DNA of 64,000 bases from Steinernema hermaphroditum (taxonomy: Eukaryota > Nematoda > Chromadorea > Rhabditida > Steinernematidae). Made by a program: the position numbers and the translations under genes. A model generated the notes under the pieces. The model had not been told where the DNA came from, did no database searches, and saw only the letters and a list, made by a program, of their open reading frames with translations. Below, piece after piece: positions 25,196-42,726 of the stretch; within the stretch, counting starts at the first letter, position 1; the number at the start of each line of letters is the position of its first letter. Location: NCBI GenBank assembly GCA_030435675.1, contig CM059623.1, positions 12,370,092-12,434,091 of the forward strand. The letters are read 5' to 3'.

Positions 25196-26187
25196 TTGCA
25201 ATTTTTTCGATAAATGTTGCGTCTTAGGAAAATCCATTGCATTTTTGAAGACAACTGAGTGTTCTCAGTGTTATGTTTGAGCTTTTACATGAAAATTTCG
25301 TTATGCTTTATCCTTTCGAACTGTTCACTTCAGATCGAGCTGAAATACAACTAGGTCTACATGAGAGAACGAAAAAACTCTAAGCATTTCGCATCTTCAA
25401 CAATCAATCTTTAATTGACTTTAATGATGGTCGATAGACTAGGAATATATGGATGATCATGAAAACTATTAGTTCGGTTCTCGTGTGGTCAAACCGGGAA
25501 TTGCTTTGACTGTCAACTTTTGGGTCCCTTTCAGTCATTCGTCCTTAGTTTTCTTTGTTTTGGATCCCGAGATGACTGCCAGAAGCACATAACACAAGAT
25601 TGTGGTTCGAGCGCACCCTTATTATCGACTTTGCAATGCTCAATTGAGTGTAACCTTTGAAGAGTGTTTACGGTAAGATGGTGAGATGTTATTAGCAGAT
25701 GGAATTTTGGATGGAATTGAACTCTCTTAGCATTAGTTGAAAAGAGATTTTTCTATGCGATAAACCAGTGTAGCAGTACGCGCCTCCCAAGTGTTTTATT
25801 TTTGCTTAATGGCGCTGTTTTCGTCCATATGATCTTCTTTCTATAATAACTTTTTGTCCACGAAGGTCGTTATTATTAATAAACCCGGCTGCGCGCGAAT
25901 TCGCGCCCTCCATGTACTAAAAGCCAATTAGCCTGTAGCCCTGCGGGCGGCAAGATTGGCGCTCATGTAAATGGCTAAAGTGGGCGAAAAAACTGTAAAG
26001 TTTCAGGAAACTGGAACTGACAACACTTCTGGTTACAAAATAGGCAAAAAATCACTCAAAAACAGCAAAAAAAAACTCAAAGCCTAGCATCGCCAGAGAG
26101 ATAGTGGAAGTAGAGCAATACCATCTCAACTGTATGTGTGGCTCATTGCGAACGTTCTCTGTTTGTAAGCGGGCGGTGTCGGGTTCG

Positions 26188-26277
26188 GTACCCCTCGGGG
26201 TCCTTATTTTGTGTGGGTGTTTCCGCCGTGCGCACGGAAAAACACCCACACACACAGACCAACCGACCCGTCGGTTC
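26188..26277. other. Cluster of three adjacent hairpins
   Basis: Hairpin A: ACCCC-TC-GGGGT near 26,190-26,201. Hairpin B: 16 nt TGTGTGGGTGTTTCCG (26,211-26,226) pairs with 26,236-26,253 apart from a 2 nt bulge, with a 9 nt loop. Hairpin C: AACCGAC-CC-GTCGGTT at 26,262-26,277. They lie in a GC-rich patch (25,870-26,290) that also holds the palindrome GCGCGAATTCGCGC. It could be a structured RNA, an intronic regulatory structure or a transposon remnant. No terminal repeats or target duplication were found. Confidence 0.6.
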
Positions 26278-27762
26278 TCCATTTATATATAGGGGATACT
26301 ATTCATTTCTGTTTTTTGGATCCAGAGAAGACTACCAAAAGCATATACCCAAAACTGTCGTTGTCAACTTTCCAACAATTATTTCAACGTCACATTTAAA
26401 GGGAATTTTCAAGATGAGATGTGCGTATCAGCAAATGGGATTTTGGGTTGAACTCTCTTAGCACTACATGGAAGGGGATTTTTGCATGCGGAAAAATGTT
26501 TTCAGTCCGGACGGAGGCGAACACTTCGCAATACTTCTTTGTAAGAGATAGTTTCGAAGGGGTCGGTCACAGAGCATGTCTGTGCAGCACTGCTTGCGCA
26601 TCAAGTTTCAGTCCGGTCGGAGTTTCGAACTTCGAAAACTTCCTTTACAAGCGATATTTTCGAACGTACATATGGTTGTCGCAGTCACGTGTCCCGTGCT
26701 CGTCTTTTTGCTCTTTTCGTGTATCGTATACCACTCTGCTCAGATGCCGAACGATTTCAACAATTTCACACTGTTCATCCAATACACGTAACGAACATTT
26801 TTGTTCAGACGGGCGATTGTTGTACCTTTATTCAATCCACGGATTCGTTTGTGATTAAGGCAACGTCTTTTGATCTCCCTTCTTTAGTTAATTTTTGTAG
26901 TAAGGTGCGACAAGTTCGTCATTATTGATATTATGCACCTTCTAGAATTTGATCAATGGGGCTTATCTCGTCGAAGCAGCAACTTTTCTTGGATTTATGT
27001 TTCTCTGTATTCTCTACGCACATTTACCGTCGTTATCCGCACACAATCAAATTATTTATCATAATAATGGATTTCGTTAGGTAAGCAAAATCAGACCTTC
27101 AAGACATGTTTGGAGGTGTGTACTTTTGGATTTCAGTTTTTTACGACGTCGGCTTTAGATCCTCTTTTCGAAATTCCGATGAGTGTTAAGATGAACGCTC
27201 CCAGCTGACCTTAATTAGACGCCCGTCGAAGTGCGTCTTTTGACTTGACGGTAAATTCGCTCGAACACGCTGGTTCAATTAACTCCAGACATCTCTGGTT
27301 TACATTTTTGGGCTAGTTTCGTGTGCATATTCATTCTCATACTTATCTTCTCTTTAATTTTTGGAGCAATCTCCGTGATAACCTGAAAACTAAGATTCTA
27401 TTTTGCCACTACTTCTCAGTTTTTGTTTTGCATAGTGTTCCAAATTTGCGGTTTATCTTCCCGAATCAACGACACAACATTACGTCTCGTAAGCGTAAAA
27501 ATGTACAGTATCACACCGTAGTCGGCGGCCTTCCTTTAACGATATCCAGAGCTTAACTTAAGGCTGTAAGACACAAAGAGCGAGCATAATTGCGGATTTT
27601 TGAGCCCTCTGGTTTCCTATTTGTCTTCTTTACAATTTCCCTTTCAGTACACATAACACACATCGTATAAGTCCAAATAGGTGTTTTTCACGTGCAGTAT
27701 TCAACAAAAGGCACATCCCTTCACCGAACAATCCGTTTGGAGTCTCTTATTTTTTAGTCAGC

Positions 27763-27913
27763 ATGGAGCCACATTATCGACCGTTCATCAGCAGCGATAG
27801 GCATCAATTGATTGCCTCTACGACCAGTCAATTCCAGACAGTTAGACCAAATGAGGCGGAAGAAAATGACGAACAGGAGACGCTTCTCGATAGCCAAACA
27901 ATGACTCTCTTGA
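27763..27913 (+). CDS. Candidate second alternative first coding exon of the mig-10 homologue
   Basis: An acceptor-like TATTTTTTAG lies 5 bp before an ATG at 27,763. The frame is hydrophilic and acidic, containing RPNEAEENDEQETLLD, and runs open to 27,963. A GTAGGA donor after 27,913 leaves phase 1, matching the acceptor exon at 32,106 and the phase of the other first exons. Joined there, the acidic segment would lead directly into the conserved [10 protein letters not shown] region. The short leader suggests either a spliced-leader site or a cis-spliced 5' UTR. Weaknesses: the donor is mediocre and the codon texture is only mildly coding-like. Confidence 0.3.
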
Positions 27914-29599
27914 GTAGGAAGTGTACCATTGGGATTCTACCGTCCAGAGCCATGAGAATTTAGTTATCTTTGCAAGATTTTCATATTATTTCTGACATCG
28001 ACAAAGAGTGTTTGACTTCAGTTTACGTGCATTTGAAATGTGCTGCAGCCACATACATCGATTAAACTGCAATTTGTACGACTATCCGATATGCTATTTT
28101 TGTACTTTTGTCACGGTTTGGTAAGAATTAAGGGCTTTTTTATTATGTCCGAAAATTATTGTCAATCTTGCTTTCCGGTGATATTTCTAGGTTTCGGCAT
28201 ACCATACACAACATTACTTGTGTTTTAATATTCGTTACATAATATTTTTGGGGGCAGTCAATGAAAGTGTCTTAGGAATCATTCCGAAATAATTTTTGCG
28301 CTTTCCCGACTTGTAAAAGTTAAGCAACTTTAAGGAGATCGTTCTTAACCGTTGCTATAATCTTATGAATTCTGTTGAAATCAGAAATCGTTGAAGATCG
28401 CGTCTCAAATACTGTTTCTCAATGATTTCACTGCTTTCTACCTCCTTCTTCACAGTAACAATGCCCACAAACCAATTGTCGACCTTCAAGTAAGATCTTC
28501 ATCATTATTTGCAGAAAAATTGTCTTGCACATTTCGCTAGAAGGATTTAGTAAGTGGATTCATTCCTATCTTCATTTTTGGCTGAATTCCTAAATGGTTC
28601 CTGGCCGTCGTTGTTGGTACAATGATCGCTCCGGTTGCCAGAAGACGTTGGAACACCAGAGAGTCGTAGTTCTACCGTCTTGTCAAGAAGCCAGTCAGCA
28701 CAGTCCGGCGACATGGTTGAAGAACTATGTTTTACGTTATGAGAACTACCTTTGGTCCGAGTATGAACGGGTAAAAGTAACAACAAAATGAACCGTAGGA
28801 TTTTTGACTGTGCCGTTACTTATATAAGTAAATGTATTATAGGAAAGCTCATGAGTAAACGTTATTTTTGGGTGCGCCACAAGGATAAACATCGCAAGCC
28901 AATTTTTGTGCATTATATTAGTAAGAGCTAAGTCGGCCATTGCTAACTGCTGTGGTTAACTCCTTGGTATCATCCAATGAATTCCTTCGTTGAATTTGTG
29001 GTCTACATAATGTCAATAGGTATGGTCTCATCGGCTTCTTTGTCTTAGCCATATCTTAGCCTTCACCCTTCAAAAGGCACACTCTGAAGGGCGTCTAATT
29101 CAAGCAATATTTAATTCATAGAGCTCTATGATCTCATTTAGACCCTTTGGCTATACGATGTTCTAGTCTTTCACATCCACTTCCTTAGGGAATAACTAAA
29201 GAAAGAATTCTATCTGGGACATCACTATTTATGATGCATTTCACTTCAAACTTCAAAGATCTTTCAGTAACATCAGGGTAACTTGATTCCATTTTTCATT
29301 TTTGCCCATCATTCGTGGCGTTGTGGGCGCAATGATCGCTCCGGCTCCTAAAAGGCCTGGAATACTATTCCTGCAATTGGAGCCATTCTTACTTTGAGCA
29401 CAAAAGAGATCTATCAAAAGTTTGACGCTATCTTTGCCAAAGAAAATCTCATCTTCTCACCTCAGATGTGTCATTGCCTCACTGTCCTTTCGGCTTCGTC
29501 CTCTCCCCTTCCCTAAACCTGATTATTCACACCCAGGTCATGTTTCACCACAACCCAACTGTCGACCCTCTTAAACAGTCTGGAGTACAATAGGCTCGG

Positions 29600-29807
29600 C
29601 GGATTATGTTACCCGGCCAATTTAGGCTCTATTTTGTGTTTGCTCTCAGGATCGGGGCAGCAGGGGCCACAGCAGGCGACGTGTTAGTGCATAAACAAAG
29701 CCGGCCACACCGCTTTTTCGCACTTTATTCGATTCTGTCGGCCTCCAATTAAGTCCATCACGCCGGCGACGAGGACGACGGCGACGTTTTGACGAGCCTG
29801 TACACAC
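29600..29807 (+). promoter_or_regulatory. GC-rich presumed promoter of the proximal mig-10 isoform
   Basis: GC-rich DNA directly before the exon-1 ATG. An in-frame TGA at 29,790 shows the frame does not continue upstream. GGCGACGAGGACGACGGCG lies just before it. No TATA box or trans-splice acceptor is obvious, so the transcript may begin here. Confidence 0.4.
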
Positions 29808-37664
<7,857 letters not shown>

Positions 37665-37989
37665 TCGCGCGCACTCTTCTACTTTCGTTTGCTCAGACAG
37701 TTCTATGGGTACACAGACAATCTTTATTTTCGTTTCTGCACAAAAAGCTGCTGATGTTGAGAGAAATCTAGGCAATTCCGGTGTGACTCACTTGCGCTCT
37801 GTCGATTTTCTGTACATATGCGCATCCCTTCCACTCATTGTTTATACGATATTTATGCTCCTACGTCGATGTTTGGTCTATTCAGTCGATCTACAATAAT
37901 CTTACATCTATTCTATTGTAACAGACAGATTCGTACGCACATTTCTGTTAGCTCTGAAGTTTGATATTTAACCATGTTTCTCGTGAAGA

Positions 37990-37995
37990 AATAAA
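37990..37995 (+). terminator. Poly(A) signal of mig-10
   Basis: AATAAA about 325 bp after the mig-10 stop codon, the first good match downstream. It gives a 3' UTR of about 340 nt. Confidence 0.6.
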
Positions 37996-38362
37996 TTGTT
38001 TTCTAGAAATGATTATGGACATGGTTTACGATTCAGTGTTCCGAATCAATGCACCGTCTGATAAACACAGGAAAGACACAAAATACAGTATCACACCTTA
38101 GCCACCGGTGTGGCTCCGGCTCAGAGAACGGTATCAATGTCGATGGCCTCGATCGGATCGGTTTGCGCGGGCATCGGACCATGGATCACAGCAAAAACCG
38201 GCGCGGGTGGTCGAGCGATCAAAACAATCTAACCAATAGAAACAACACTTGGATCGGACAAGTTAGGAGTCCTTGAAATCGGAAATCGGTCCGCTCCAAA
38301 CGACACAAAACTGATGTTCTCTAAATTGTGTAACATGAAGTAAAATGAAATAACTGTACTTC

Positions 38363-38610
38363 AACATTTCGACTTCGACTGGGACTGCTAGTCTTGGTAG
38401 GCAATGTTGATCCCTTTGAATGCATCTAGCGCGCACCCATTGAGATAAAGGTGTTTTGTAGAAAAAACATAGGGAGCAACCGGATTTGAACCGGTGACCT
38501 CTCGATCTGCAGTCGAATGCTCTACCCCTGAGCTATGCCCCCATGATTGTAGCCTACTACAACAAAGGAAGATCACAGGGCGAACGGCGACGCTGAACAA
38601 ACATCAAAGG
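38363..38610 (-). repeat. Segmental duplication containing tRNA-Cys, partner of 9,440-9,682
   Basis: The reverse complement matches 9,440-9,682 across the tRNA and both flanks. This is the copy with the intact tRNA, so it is the likely source. DNA at 37,996-38,362 shows nothing recognisable. Confidence 0.8.
38471..38542 (-). tRNA. tRNA-Cys (GCA)
   Basis: A 72 nt cloverleaf. Acceptor GGGGGCA pairs with TGCTCCC (one G-U), the discriminator is T, the anticodon loop is CTGCAGA, and the T arm is CCGG-TTCAAAT-CCGG. Box A (TAGCTCAGGGG) and box B (GGTTCAAATCC) are intact. No intron. Confidence 0.95.
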
Positions 38611-38674
38611 TCGAACGGAGAAGAGTCTGACCGGTGGCGACACATGGAAACTCTCGCGCACCAATGCGATCAGC

Positions 38675-38746
38675 GGTCCCGTGGTGTAGCGGTTAGCACT
38701 CAGGACTTTGAATCCTGCGACCCGAGTTCAAATCTCGGCGGGACCT
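38675..38746 (+). tRNA. tRNA-Gln (TTG)
   Basis: A 72 nt cloverleaf. Acceptor GGTCCCG pairs with CGGGACC, the anticodon loop is CTTTGAA (anticodon TTG), and the T arm holds GAGTTCAAATC. It is divergent from the tRNA-Cys 133 bp away and is the parent sequence of the broken copy at 63,450. Confidence 0.95.
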
Positions 38747-38861
38747 TTCTTTTTCGATTTTGGACACTAATCATAAAAACGCACTTTATTTATTGTTTTA
38801 TCGTTAACAATCAACAATCGTTTGCGTCACTTCTCATTCCTATATAACACACTGTCAATAA

Positions 38862-40091
38862 TCATTCATTCTTGGCGTAGAATTTAATCAGAGAAAACTG
38901 GTCCTCCGTGGATGGCTCCTTCACTACATACAGCCTTTTACAGCTTGGATTATTGCTAAAAATGTCAAGAGCTTTTTGTACGATATGGTACATAAATCTC
39001 TGGCCACGGTAACGATTAAAATCGGAGGCTCTGCAAGTTTTGAGGATGTCAAAGATCTCAAAAGACACGCCCTCTGGTGGACATCCATCCTCGACAATTG
39101 ATTTTGCCGTCACACTGCTTTCAATTCCAAGATTCATACCACCATAAAATGACTTGCGCATATCATGAAGTTTGAAGAACTTCATTTTTACCTCGACTAG
39201 TTTGTCATTATCTGAAATTACCATAGAGAAAAGTAGAAATCTCAGCCACCGACCATTTGCATCTGCTTCGCTCCAGATCCATATCGACAAATCATTTTGG
39301 GTCGATAGATCACTCATCTTGAGTGACATGACTGAAAAATAGTCCTCTATTCTTCTTGATTCATTAAACGGAGGATCATCCTAAAGCAAAGAGATTATTG
39401 ATATCTCCTTTTTCGCTCTGTTCGGTACCTCCGATGTTAGATATCGCTCAACAGCGTAGCCAAGCACACACATTTTGCGATAATCTTCCTTCCTCTTCTC
39501 CTCTTACTCTTTATCGACCGTTCCGTCCTCGCCCTGATATTCTTCGGCTTCTTTCCTCGACTTCTGCACAGTGATCACAATGATTTCCATGGATCCTTCC
39601 TCATTTTCGATCGAACCTTTCGCGAATACAACGCGAGGTTTCCAACTATTATTTGCGCTCATGGAAAGATGCGCCAGCGCTTTATTTGTCGCCAAAATTG
39701 TGAATTTCTGAGGGAGTAAAAGTGTCTATTTTAGAGATGCCATATTACTCACCTTATCCTTATGGTCGCGGATGAAGTTTGGAACCTTTCTGAAAAATTC
39801 CTGAATCCACAGCGGTTGGTCATGAAATGATATATCGCTTGTAAGCATTATCTCGATGAGTTCCTTCGGCAGGCCGTCTACGACTCTCTTCTTATTTAGT
39901 TCAGGAATCTCAGTGATTTGCACAGGCTCCACGCTGCTCTTGCCATCTCCATCCCTTGAATCGTCCCATGACGCTCGATAGATTCCACACAATTTAAACT
40001 CGGAAAACCTAACGCGAGGTTTGTCCCAAATATCGAAGTTCGTTGACAATTCGCCAAGAGGCTCTGGTGTTTGTGCGACGACATCTGACAT
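38862..40091 (-). pseudogene. Unrecognised nematode gene interrupted by an in-frame TAA (or two abutting genes)
   Basis: Minus-strand exons: 40091-39753, 39707-39429 and 39380-38862, with introns of 45 and 48 bp carrying good GTGAGT/CTCAG and GTACCG/TTTAG sites. Exon 2 contains TAA at 39,506-39,504, but the same frame continues through charged sequence into the donor at 39,428 and on through exon 3. Without the stop the product would be about 378 residues. With it, an N-terminal protein of 180 residues (MSDVVAQTPEPLGELSTNF...) ends early. A downstream start at 39,473 (MCVLGYAVERYL) could give a second protein. No domain is recognised; segments such as DLSIWIWSEADANGRWLRF are ordinary globular sequence. 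The retrotransposon starts only about 230 bp before the first exon. This is either a recent nonsense pseudogene or two proteins. Functionally unknown. Confidence 0.6.
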
Positions 40092-40322
40092 TTTACTGAA
40101 ATAAAGTCTTTTCTTGGCGAACGCATAGAGGAAATAAAAAATGTATGCGCGCTCGCTTTCTCAGTCAAACTATTCCCATACACAACCTTCTACCGCCCGC
40201 GATGACATCAAATCCGCGGGACGATCCAAAAGATAAAGAGGCAATGGAACCCATCGATAACAGATCCCCGTTCGGTATATAGAAGGAAGCCAACAAACGT
40301 TGCAATACGTGAAGAAAAGGAA

Positions 40323-41126
40323 ACACATGTCTGTAATAAATATGTAGTAATTATAGAAGCTGTAGAAAGCAGAGAAGACACCGCGGAAAGGTTGGGAAAG
40401 CGACACAGAATAATGAAGTATCATTTAGGTAGAGGAAGACCAGCTACGAACACGGAAAACGACGACGAACAACGAAACGACGACCAACACCGGAACATAC
40501 CATATAAGGGCATCAATCGGACAAACGGGATCACAGATGGAAAGCGAGGACAACAGACAATGACGAACGCAGAAAACCCGGAGTAAAACGGTCAAGTTTA
40601 AAGCTTTTTAGAGGTGTTAGAAATCAAATAAAAATGGATGATTCATAGGACCCGCGGACGCACCGGAAGTGATGATGGGCGAACGGAGCTACGAACTGCG
40701 GGAAAGCTTGCCGCATCAGCTGTCCAATAAGCAATAGGAGGGACTTCCACTAAATCGATTGATTCCAGACATAAAAACTACCCTGCGGCGCGTACAGGAA
40801 GCAGTATATAAGAGCGGCCCAGCGTCACTAAGATCGAAGCTCAGGACGCAGGTCCCTCAGGGAGAGGACCGACTGAAGCTGGACGACTAGCCTGGAGCGG
40901 TTCCGGAGTCGTGGTGTTGCGTAGGACCGAGGGCGTGTTAAGAGCCCGCTCCGTTTTCGCGTGATTATTTGATTGCGCGCGTAGACATAAAAAGAAGTGA
41001 TCCCCTCAAGTGTGTGACATTCTCTCCGGGGTCTCATCAGTGGCAGGGGACGTGTTTACGACGATTGAGACTGATTAAAACGTGTCCAGAGCTCTTAGAG
41101 TTCCGGGAGTAGAAACCTAATTTAAC
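40323..41126 (+). repeat. 5' LTR, lacking its first 18 bp
   Basis: It matches the 3' LTR from ACACATGTCTG through CCTAATTTAAC. Compared with the 3' LTR it lacks the first 18 bp (TGTCAAGGCTG...) and a 45 bp internal block, and it has a 4 bp extra GCGA-type insertion near 40,680. It contains an AATAAA near the 5' end and a TATATAAG promoter element at 40,805-40,812. Confidence 0.9.
40805..40812 (+). promoter_or_regulatory. LTR TATA box
   Basis: TATATAAG in the U3 part of the left LTR, repeated in the right LTR at 49,329-49,336. It probably drives the genomic transcript. Confidence 0.6.
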
Positions 41127-41144
41127 TGGTGCCCCGAGTTCTGT
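41127..41144 (+). other. Primer-binding site
   Basis: TGGTGCCCCGAGTTCTGT directly follows the LTR. It begins with TGG, complementary to a tRNA CCA end. The rest matches none of the tRNAs in this window, so the priming tRNA is unidentified. Confidence 0.75.
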
Positions 41145-41152
41145 CCATTGAG

Positions 41153-42247
41153 ATGTCGGAAAGAATGTATTTTAGGAGTTTATTGGAAGAGTATAGTGAG
41201 AGGGACGATAAGGTAGTAGTGACGGTCCAGATGATGAGGCAGATTTTGGAGAAATTGAGTTCATATGAGATGACTGTTGGAAGGACCTGTAGGAAATTGG
41301 ATGGGGATAGGAGAAAATTGGAAGAGAGAGTTGACATTTTGTGTGAGGCCCCTAGGAGAAAACAGAGATTGTTGTCGCATGATGAGGAAGAGGTGAATAA
41401 TGTAATGATGAGTGATGCGAATAGTGAGAATAATAGTGAGAGTAGCGGGAGTAATGAGAATGGGAATAATGAGATTAGGAAACCCGCGGATGATAAAGAG
41501 GGCGAGGTGAATAGTCTGGATGATATGCCCTTGAATGGTAGGATGCCAATGTACACTGCAGATGGTAGTGTAGAGTTTGGTGAGTGGCTCCGTAAGTTTG
41601 AGGATTTTGCGGATGCGCAGACGAAATCGTGGTCTGACGCTGACAAATTGAAGAAAATTAAGTTCTATTTGGAAGGAACTGCTCGTGAGAGGTTTGATGA
41701 ATTAGGTGAGAGTGAGAGAAACTCATTTAGGAGTGCCGTGTCAAAACTAAAAGAATTTTTTCAGTCCCCTGATAATCAGAGGCAAGCAAAACAGCAATTA
41801 GGTTATTGTAGACAAGCTCCAGGTGAAAAAGTAGAAAAATTTGTAATTAGGTTAAAAAGATTAGTAAAAATGGCATACCCTTCTTTAGATAATATAAAAG
41901 TAAAAGAAAAAATATTCGAAGAGTTTTTGGATCGTTTTGATCCGAATATCTGGTTCCATATTAGTACTGCTGCACCCCAAGATTATGACCAAGCCATTAA
42001 CCTGGCTAGGAAATTCGAACATCTATTAGCAGCTAAAAACGCTGTTACTAACCAGCAGAACCAACCTGGTATGGATCAGATTTGCTCGCTTTTAGATAAG
42101 GGTATGGCTTTAAATGATAAGCTAGAACAAAAAGAGAGAAAGTTCAGTTTGAGGAACGTCCAAGGTCGCGTTCACCATACCCCGCTAGGGAAAGGGAGAG
42201 ATCACATGAGAGATCAGATCGTGCCCGTGAAAGTAGGGATAGGTTGA
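41153..42247 (+). CDS. gag: gag, capsid part
   Basis: ATG at 41,153, 26 bp after the LTR. The N-terminus is Lys/Glu-rich with likely coiled coil, then a Ser/Asn/Glu-rich linker. From about 41,570 to 42,010 comes a retrotransposon Gag-type helical domain (LEGTARERFDEL, LKEFFQSPDNQRQAKQQL, EKVEKFVIRLKRL). The frame ends with TGA at 42,245. Just before that, the -1 frame takes over the sensible protein sequence (Arg/Ser-rich), so this C-terminal tail is probably out of frame. Function: assembly of the retrotransposon particle. Confidence 0.85.
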   Translation: MSERMYFRSLLEEYSERDDKVVVTVQMMRQILEKLSSYEMTVGRTCRKLDGDRRKLEERVDILCEAPRRKQRLLSHDEEEVNNVMMSDANSENNSESSGSNENGNNEIRKPADDKEGEVNSLDDMPLNGRMPMYTADGSVEFGEWLRKFEDFADAQTKSWSDADKLKKIKFYLEGTARERFDELGESERNSFRSAVSKLKEFFQSPDNQRQAKQQLGYCRQAPGEKVEKFVIRLKRLVKMAYPSLDNIKVKEKIFEEFLDRFDPNIWFHISTAAPQDYDQAINLARKFEHLLAAKNAVTNQQNQPGMDQICSLLDKGMALNDKLEQKERKFSLRNVQGRVHHTPLGKGRDHMRDQIVPVKVGIG

Positions 42248-42726
42248 GTTATTATAGAGATCGTTCGCGTGAAAGATATTGTAGAGATGATTCGCGAAAT
42301 AGATACGGTAGAGATCGTTCGCAAGAGAGGTACGGTAGGGACAACCCTGAAAATAGGGACTACGGTACCAGATCTCGCGAGCGAGACTTTAGAGATAGGT
42401 CCCGTGATAGAAGCGATAGGGATAGATACAATGGGTATCTAGATCGTTCGCGTGGTAGAAATCATGGTAATTGGGAGAAACCGGGAGATCAAGATAGATT
42501 TAAAATCAAATGCTTTGTTTGTGGTAGGCGTGGTCACATGGCGCGAAATTGTTTTCGGATTAATAGAATGAGTGAAGGAAATGTAAATACGGTCCAGGTA
42601 GGTAGAGATGAGACTCAAAGTAATTTGAGCAGGAAGATAGATATACTTGGCTCTCAAATTAAGGAAATCCTGAGTCATCAAAGTAAAATTCGAGACCAAA
42701 ATCAAAGAATTGAGGAAAGGGGATAA
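42121..42726 (+). CDS. gag: gag, nucleocapsid part in the -1 frame
   Basis: Open from 42,121, just after TGA-TAA in this frame, to TAA at 42,724. It begins FEERPRSRSPYPARERE, a natural continuation of Gag, and then carries Arg/Asp/Ser-rich repeats (RDRSRERY-like, about 8 units). A CCHC zinc knuckle follows at 42,511-42,552 (CFVCGRRGHMARNC, spacing CX2CX4HX4C), the RNA-packaging module. It shares frame with neither the capsid part nor the following glycoprotein-protease frame. The overlap with the capsid frame is about 125 bp and includes an A-rich stretch (CAAAAAGAGAGAAAG), so either a one-base indel or -1 frameshifting joins the two. No canonical slippery heptamer is in register. Confidence 0.85.
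   Translation, partial: ARTKREKVQFEERPRSRSPYPARERERSHERSDRARESRDRLSYYRDRSRERYCRDDSRNRYGRDRSQERYGRDNPENRDYGTRSRERDFRDRSRDRSDRDRYNGYLDRSRGRNHGNWEKPGDQDRFKIKCFVCGRRGHMARNCFRINRMSEGNVNTVQVGRDETQSNLSRKIDILGSQIKEILSHQSKIRDQNQRIEERG

Noticed and set aside
38494..38847. 117-codon frame over the tRNA pair
   Set aside because: It is translation of tRNA-Cys and tRNA-Gln genes.
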